DNA of 64,000 nucleotides from Pterobdella sp. o SKG-2022 (Eukaryota; Annelida; Clitellata; Hirudinida; Piscicolidae), in assembly GCA_964035795.1 (NCBI GenBank), contig OZ038321.1, forward strand, positions 23,013,707 to 23,077,706. The letters are read 5' to 3'. Of the stretch, positions 39,762-64,000 are shown piece after piece. Below the pieces are notes generated by a model. It saw nothing but the letters and a program-made list of their open reading frames with translations, was not told the origin of the DNA and did not search any database. Position numbers and translations under genes: made by a program. Within the stretch, counting starts at the first letter, position 1, and each line of letters starts with the position of its first letter.

Positions 39762-41985
39762 GAAGTGCATTTGATGAATTTTCTTTTTTATGTTATGTTT
39801 ATGAACTGTGATGATAACAAAATTGACAAGATTTGCATACATTAGAAAAAACACAAGCTTTGAGTTTTTTGGTGAATTTAATGCTATATATTTAATTAGA
39901 GATATTTTAAGTTTTGCAATTTTAATAACGTATTTTGGTCGAGATATATTGGCATTTTTAGTTAGATGTGTCCACTTATAGCCTTGAACTAGAAATTTTA
40001 AGTGTGGTCAAAAAAAACTAAAAACGTTTTCTAAAATCTTAGGTTTTGTTATATTGGATTTGCGCTATTGTTCTAGAAGTTTTACATGCAGAAAATTTTC
40101 AAAAACATTACTTATTCAAGTTAGCTTATTTCACAAAAATATGATCAATTTCGCTCTATGTTACCGACAAAATATTTTCGGCTTTTTCACCAATATGTAG
40201 CAATATTATTTATTCTGACCTCCGCATCATTTTATGAAACCGATCAATGCTTTATGTCGACTATTTTTTTAAAATTTATTTAAAAAATACTCAGCTCTGC
40301 ACACAACTTCCTCAAATGCTTAATAAATACCATGACCGGTATTTTAAGGTAGATAATGTCTATAAGCAAACAACAAGGAGTATGTATTAAATAACATAAT
40401 ATTAATGATGATTCGTAGCTGGGGTAGGGCTCAGGTCAAAGTGGAAATATGTGACCCGTTAATCCACTGAAAGTCAAAACATGAAGTGACAGAGCCTTTC
40501 GGGTATGCTTTAACATACGGACGATTATGTTATAAAAGTTTAAATCATTTAAAATATTACAATAAATAGTATGAGAACTTTCGATTGTTTTTCAATAGTA
40601 ATTGCTTTTGGTCTAAATGACAAGCGATGAGACAAAGCTTGATAATATTTTGAATCAGCAATCTGAATTAATTACTTTCAATTAAATAATTACTAGGGTT
40701 TGATGGGAAAAATTTCTAAACTTTTTTTGCATATTAATTTGAAAGCGACTCTACGCTATTTTAGTATCAAGGGTTTATACATTAGATTATACAATATATA
40801 AGACTGTGTTTGATATTCTTGTTTTAAAACTTTTTTTATTTATGTTTTATCATACAAATTTTCATAATCTGATACACTCTTAACACACAACGATAGAAAA
40901 ATTAATTTATTTAAAAATTTTTCTATTAAATTACCGACTAATTTATAAATATAGTGGTAAAAATTCATCAAGTGAAAGTTCTTTTTTTTTCACCCCATAT
41001 ACTCGCCATCTTAAGATACATACACTCACGTTTTAGGAGATCATTGATTTGGACTAGTGTCGAAAACGTTTAAAGTGAGTTTCGATTTTAATTTTTCAAT
41101 ATATTTATTGATTTGATTTTCAAATTTGGTGACATTTATTTGGTATACAATTTTTGGCTTAACGCATTGATCTAATTTGAAACATCAAATGCCATATCAC
41201 TTGATAATGTAAGCTAGCCTTACGAAAAGCTTTTTGTCACTTAATAAATACTTTTTGTTTGTTGTCCTTACCATAATAAAGAGTTAAAACTTTCTCAACA
41301 ACAGCCTTAAACTCATCAAGAAACATACTTAACATTTTTAAGCATTTAATGAGACTTATACATGATGTTGTTAATTATGTAATGACACTTCTATCAATAT
41401 CTTGTACAACTCACTGAAATTTACAACCAGCAAACTAATATCTTAAAAATTTGATGTTTCAAATGTTATCACCCACTCAATTATAAACCATTTCACTCAT
41501 CTTTTATGGTTTTTTGCTTTTATCTCAATTTTGTTTTAAATTTTACTATATAACAACTTAGTATCTCATTTTTACAAGTTCTTTCTATATTCCACTTCTA
41601 ATGTTTAGAAATACTATCTCTTCTATAAAAAAATTTTAGCTCCTAATCATTTGACTTGTTATAGATTTCAGATAAATTTCACCTTTATTAGTCTCAAAGT
41701 TTTGCCTTTCAAGTTAAATGTAGCTGGAAGTGTAATTAAATAAATTTTGAAGTGTTGTTCAAAACATTAGTTTAATTCTCATTATTTTTTTAATAAATTC
41801 AATTTTTATCTATTGTTTAAGTAAATAGACTAAAAAACATTTGGATTAATAAAAATAATAATCTCCATAACATACAGTATATATTCAAATGAATATTAAA
41901 ACTCCTAGTTCATGGAGTGCTATCAACTTCACTTCAATAGATTGCTCATTCATTTGATAATTAAAGAATTTTATTACTTTCTCAA
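39762..41985. other. Intergenic region between GST and SLC17 genes, no gene seen
   Basis: AT-rich flank holding the GST 3' UTR and the SLC17 promoter. No AATAAA lies close to the GST stop; the first obvious one is near 40324. A remnant of the palindromic repeat family is at about 41195-41246. No open frame of family character was seen on either strand. Confidence 0.6.
41195..41246. repeat. Remnant of the dispersed palindromic repeat
   Basis: It contains cttgataatgtaag and cttacgaaaagctt, the same inner motifs as the intact palindrome at 5832-5968, but without the long arms. It is probably a solo or deleted copy. Confidence 0.55.
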
Positions 41986-59923
<17,938 letters not shown>

Positions 59924-62900
59924 ATTCTTTGCCTCATGTGTTGTGTGTGCGTGCGTTGTGGGTTGGCTTACAATGGAAAGATGCTGTGTAAAGAGGGGTT
60001 TGGTAGAAAAGCTTTTGTAATATGATTAAATCAACCCGATCAAAAGTGAAGATGATTTGTTGACTTAATCAAGATAATTATGAACATTGGGGGTTAAAAA
60101 TAGCAATTAAGCCAGTGAATCAAGGATTAGAGTATATGGTAGCATTTAAAATGGTCGACATATTCTTGTCATCCTTATAAATCAATATTAATTTAATAAA
60201 AAGCTTCGCGCCACCACCCCACCATCATGGATTTTAATGGTTTGAGAACTGTAATGGATTTCATCTTCCAGCTTTGCTTTGTTAATATAATTGTTTCTTC
60301 TTCAAGATAGTTATGATTGTTAGTATTATTTAAATATACTCGGTAAGGAAAGAATTTTACTATTTCCGTTAATTTTTTGTTCTTGTTATTAATATTATTA
60401 ATATTGATTTTTTTCTTTAAATTTTTTATTATTTCTTATCATTGTTTTTGAACGAAATCAATGTATCATATCTTTTCTGCTTTAGCAATCTTGACATCTT
60501 GTTGTGATTACGCTTAGTTAATTTCACTATTAATCAGTTTACAGTTTTTTCTATTTTTATTTCTCGTTTATTCTTTTTTTAAAATGTTTATTATCCAATA
60601 TTTTTTATTATTGTTTTGATATTGTTTTTGTGCGCTAACAGTTAAGATTATTATTTCTTATAAATTCTTATACAAATATTTACCCTTTGGTTTTTTTTAT
60701 GGTTTATTATTGTTTTTTTTTATTATTATTGTAATGATCAATGCAGTTCTCGCCTATGATGTAGCAATCGAAAATAATACTTTTCAATAAAATTAATTAT
60801 TATTTTTTAATGTTTTTTCCCATTATTATTATTGTTATATTTTTATTATTTTTTATATTTTTATTTCTATTATTACCAAGGTTACTTTTTAAAACCATCT
60901 TTACTTACATGCCTCTTGCCGCATGTCTTTGGACAATGTTTGATCAATGTATTTGCTTCTATATCATCTTCATCATCATCATTCTCATCACCATCATTAC
61001 TGATTTTTTTTGTAATTATAATGCTTTTATTTTTGTTGTTATATTCATTAAGAAATAGATTTTTGAAAACCCCCACGCTTAGTAAAAAAAAAGAGGTTAT
61101 AGAAAGAATTTGACTGATTGATATTAATCATTATCATTATTACTTTGACACATTTGATGCACGTCTGCTGAAAACCACTATTGGCCGCTTCCTGTCACTG
61201 CGTGTTTCATTTATTATTTTTTTTTATAGTTTTCTTTAGTTAATAAGTTAATATTTATTATTTTTATTTTTCCATCAAAGGTATAAAATCCAGCTCAATG
61301 ATGAGGGCATAATGTCAGGAAATTCTTATAATAATGCTAGAAAATCCTAGCAATGATAATAATAAAAATATTCATAATAATAGTCATAATGATATCTGTT
61401 CACATGTCGAATGATAATGTATTTTACTGACCTCAGTCTTAAGTCATCAGATATCATTTTTCACGTTTTTTCTTAATATTACTTCCATAATTTTTCATTA
61501 TATTTTTGAATATTATTTTTTTATATTTAAATTTATTTTTTTCGAAAAAGCCCAATGTTTGGTGAAGAAAAAACAGGCTATAAAAAGATTTGATTGATTA
61601 TTTTTTTCTATTTCTTTTATATATATTGCTATAATAGTGATGATAATGAATTTGAATCATCACGGCAGTGGTAATATTCTCTTCATCTCGAGCAAGATAC
61701 TCCAATTAATACGGTGTAATTATTATCTATCTACTTATCCATCTACTCATCTATTTCAAGTGCTTTTATAGTTATCTTACTCTCTATGATCTATCTCTAT
61801 CATTATTTCTGTCCATTTATCTACACCTATCTATCTAGTTATTCACTCAAATTATTCGGTTTTACTGAAAATTTTTATTTTTTGATATATTTTATTTCAC
61901 ATATTCATTTATTTTTGAGTCATATTCTCATTAATTAAGTCATCTCACCACCTTTCCACATCTCAATTGTCTCCAGTCCACCCTCTTCATATGCAAAATA
62001 TAATAAAATCTATAAAATTACTGTTATAAATTTATTATGTATTCATATATTTATGTTATAACTGCAATAGTTATGTTACTCATAATTCTCCATCTGCATT
62101 ACAAAACCCACCTTACCAATCTCTCTTGAACAAGCCAGTTTAGAAAATAAAAATAAAATGAAGCACTAAAAGTATCCTTGTTCTTCAATAACACCACTAT
62201 TTATAAGTATTAGCATCAAGACTAAACAATAGCACTATCACCCATGTGGTTGTACAAAAGATAGAGGTTTGAGGTGGTGTGGGTTCGTTCATATGGTTTT
62301 TTGTGATTTGCTGTAATGTTTAAGTTTATTTATAACTATATAGATATAATACTAAGGGTTTTTTGCAGTTATTTGTATTATACATGTGTTTTCACTTCTA
62401 TGGCGCTCTCTAGTTGTTATCTTTATATTTATCGCCATATTTCTAAATAGATTTAATATTCTTTATAAAGGTGCTTTAATGATTTCAAGTATATTAGTGA
62501 TAATTCACAAATGTATCAGTAGGAGGTTTCATTAATATATATCTAATAAAGTAAGCTCGAAGGATAGTATATATCTTAGATTATATATGAAGTATAGTAT
62601 ATATCTTAGATTATATATGCATAGTTATTGATAATAATGATTGTAATATTAACTGGCAGGAAAATTCAATAATAAAATCAATATTTTTATGATGTTTTGC
62701 TTAGTTTTTCAATTTTTTTCCATTCTCATAATAATTTTCATCGTCTGCTTTACAATAACTATAAAGTAATAACAAGCATATTGATATCATTTATTATTCT
62801 TTTTATTGGTAAGCAGGTCGTTGCAACTATCTTATTCATTAATCATGTTTATGTTGAAGTATAATCATGTTCAAATTTAAGTATTATCCTACAAACAATA

Positions 62901-64000
62901 TGACTAGCCTTTAAACGTAATCATGAATTCACAGTAGATTGAACAGCAAAGAATTTTTTAACCATTATGTTTAGTTATGGTGTTCATTATGAAATGCTGA
63001 CTTCATCGTAGGTTTCTAGTCTTTGCTCACCTGTTCATCAAAAGCTTTACGAAAGTATAATTTGATCTTAGGAACACTGTTGATTTAAGTATGACCATGG
63101 CGATTATACCTATTTTCTAGATCTAATGTCTTAATCTATCTACATAAGTCTCTCCATATTTCTATCTATTTATCTCCATATTTCTATCTATCGGTCTATC
63201 TATCTTTTCTCAAATCATCTACAAATCAAATGTGTATATTATCGTGCATACAATGTTTGGCTTTTGACTTCTAAACACCTCAAAACCATCAGCATGCAGT
63301 GTGCTCGAGTGGCTGCATAGTTTTGAGTTGGTTGAGATAGTGTAATATGATTTAACCAATATTGTTGTTAAACTATGTCTGAGTACCATTAGCACTGTTA
63401 TGTATATTCAATAGTAGTTTTGATATTGCCTAATTTTGTTGTTAATAGAGCTAAAGAATCAATTAGATACTATTTAATTTCATGAAAACGTTCATAAGGG
63501 CTCTATCTATATTTTCATATATGGTAGTTTTTTGTAACTGTAGTCTAGTCTTTTTCATTGGTTTGGATCATGATTGGGCAGAGACGATGAGAATAGGAGA
63601 AAAAACTTAATATAATAAACATCATCATTATTAAACATTATTATCATATATATTGAAATCAGACGAACGTTAATTTCTTTTCTATCGCTTTTGTCCCAAT
63701 CAAGTGATTTAATTTTGTCACAAGTATTATTAGCAATAAGAATTTTATATACATTTATTCGATTATTGTTTTTCCCTATCATTGGATTCAAATGATTGGT
63801 CAGATAAGAGGTTGTTTTGTAAGATAAACCGCGAGTTGAGTTTTCAGTTTTTCTAAAAACCATTCTAAAACTTTTTCGATAGCATAATCTAATTTTATTA
63901 AAGTGATGACGGTGATAAAAATCGTAGCAAATATATTGATGAAAATGTTCGATTATATACACAGTTTTTGGACAAAAGAAATTCTACACTTTGCCAAAAT
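59924..64000. other. SLC17 3' flank, no gene recognised
   Basis: AT-rich sequence with ATT/TTA-rich low complexity. A plausible SLC17 poly(A) signal is at 60195-60200. Two related tail-like segments lie at about 61040-61120 and 61535-61605, and a 30-bp tandem duplication at 62560-62619. The minus-strand open frame 63555-63962 (135 codons) shows no family feature and is probably chance. Confidence 0.6.
62560..62619. repeat. 30-bp tandem duplication
   Basis: Two adjacent copies of a unit containing tatagtatatatcttagatt (62560-62589 and 62590-62619) differ at one position. It is non-coding. Confidence 0.85.

Noticed and set aside
63555..63962. 135-codon open frame on minus
   Set aside because: AT-rich composition, no domain or motif, no recognisable splice partners; likely chance.

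Overview
This is a eukaryotic, invertebrate-animal-like nuclear window. It is very AT-rich, its protein-coding genes are split by many short to medium introns (mostly GT-AG), and it carries long microsatellites, fragments of several LINE families, a tRNA-derived SINE and palindromic MITE-like elements. The gene set (VPS33A, SEL1L3, UBFD1, omega-class GST, SLC17, SPSB, PITP) is generally metazoan. The compact spacing would suit a small-genome marine invertebrate, but I cannot name the taxon from sequence alone.

Layout, left to right: an SPRY/SOCS-box (SPSB1/4, gustavus-like) gene on minus, with two coding exons and no SOCS-box exon found. Head to head with it, only about 360 bp away, is VPS33A on plus, which I could reconstruct as 19 exons, 607 codons and no frame break. 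VPS33A intron 15 holds a nearly full-length LINE (10584-14179) flanked by a 13-bp target-site duplication. Intron 18 holds an intact, intronless class I phosphatidylinositol transfer protein gene on the opposite strand, a palindromic element and a decayed second LINE. SEL1L3 (minus, 26 exons, 1061 codons) converges on VPS33A with 281 bp between stop codons. A 3'-end LINE scrap follows, then UBFD1 (minus, 7 exons including a 36-nt micro-exon). Head to head with UBFD1 is an omega-class glutathione S-transferase (plus, first coding exon not found), and then an SLC17 sialin-type transporter (plus, 13 exons, 536 codons). The last 4 kb show no gene.

Functionally this is a set of unrelated housekeeping genes, although several concern the endomembrane and lysosomal system: VPS33A (HOPS/CORVET tethering), SLC17/sialin-type (organelle anion transport), PITP (phosphoinositide supply), and SEL1L3 (ER/secretory-pathway membrane protein). 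I see no operon-like or defence-like system. The most unusual item is the LINE: its ORF starts with a short leader ending in a 2A-like ribosome-skipping motif whose last residue is Leu instead of Pro, followed by a PHD-like Cys/His cluster, an APE endonuclease and a reverse transcriptase. Other points for a second look are the nested intronless PITP, a GC-AG intron and a NAGNAG acceptor in VPS33A, a roughly 104-unit (CCA)n tract beside a SEL1L3 acceptor, complementary (TCTA)n/(GATA)n tracts in one SLC17 intron, and a dispersed palindromic MITE family.

Exon boundaries were placed by hand, using reading-frame phase, splice consensus and remembered vertebrate homologues. Every multi-exon model reported here keeps phase across all junctions. 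Database names rest on recalled family sequence, not on a search.
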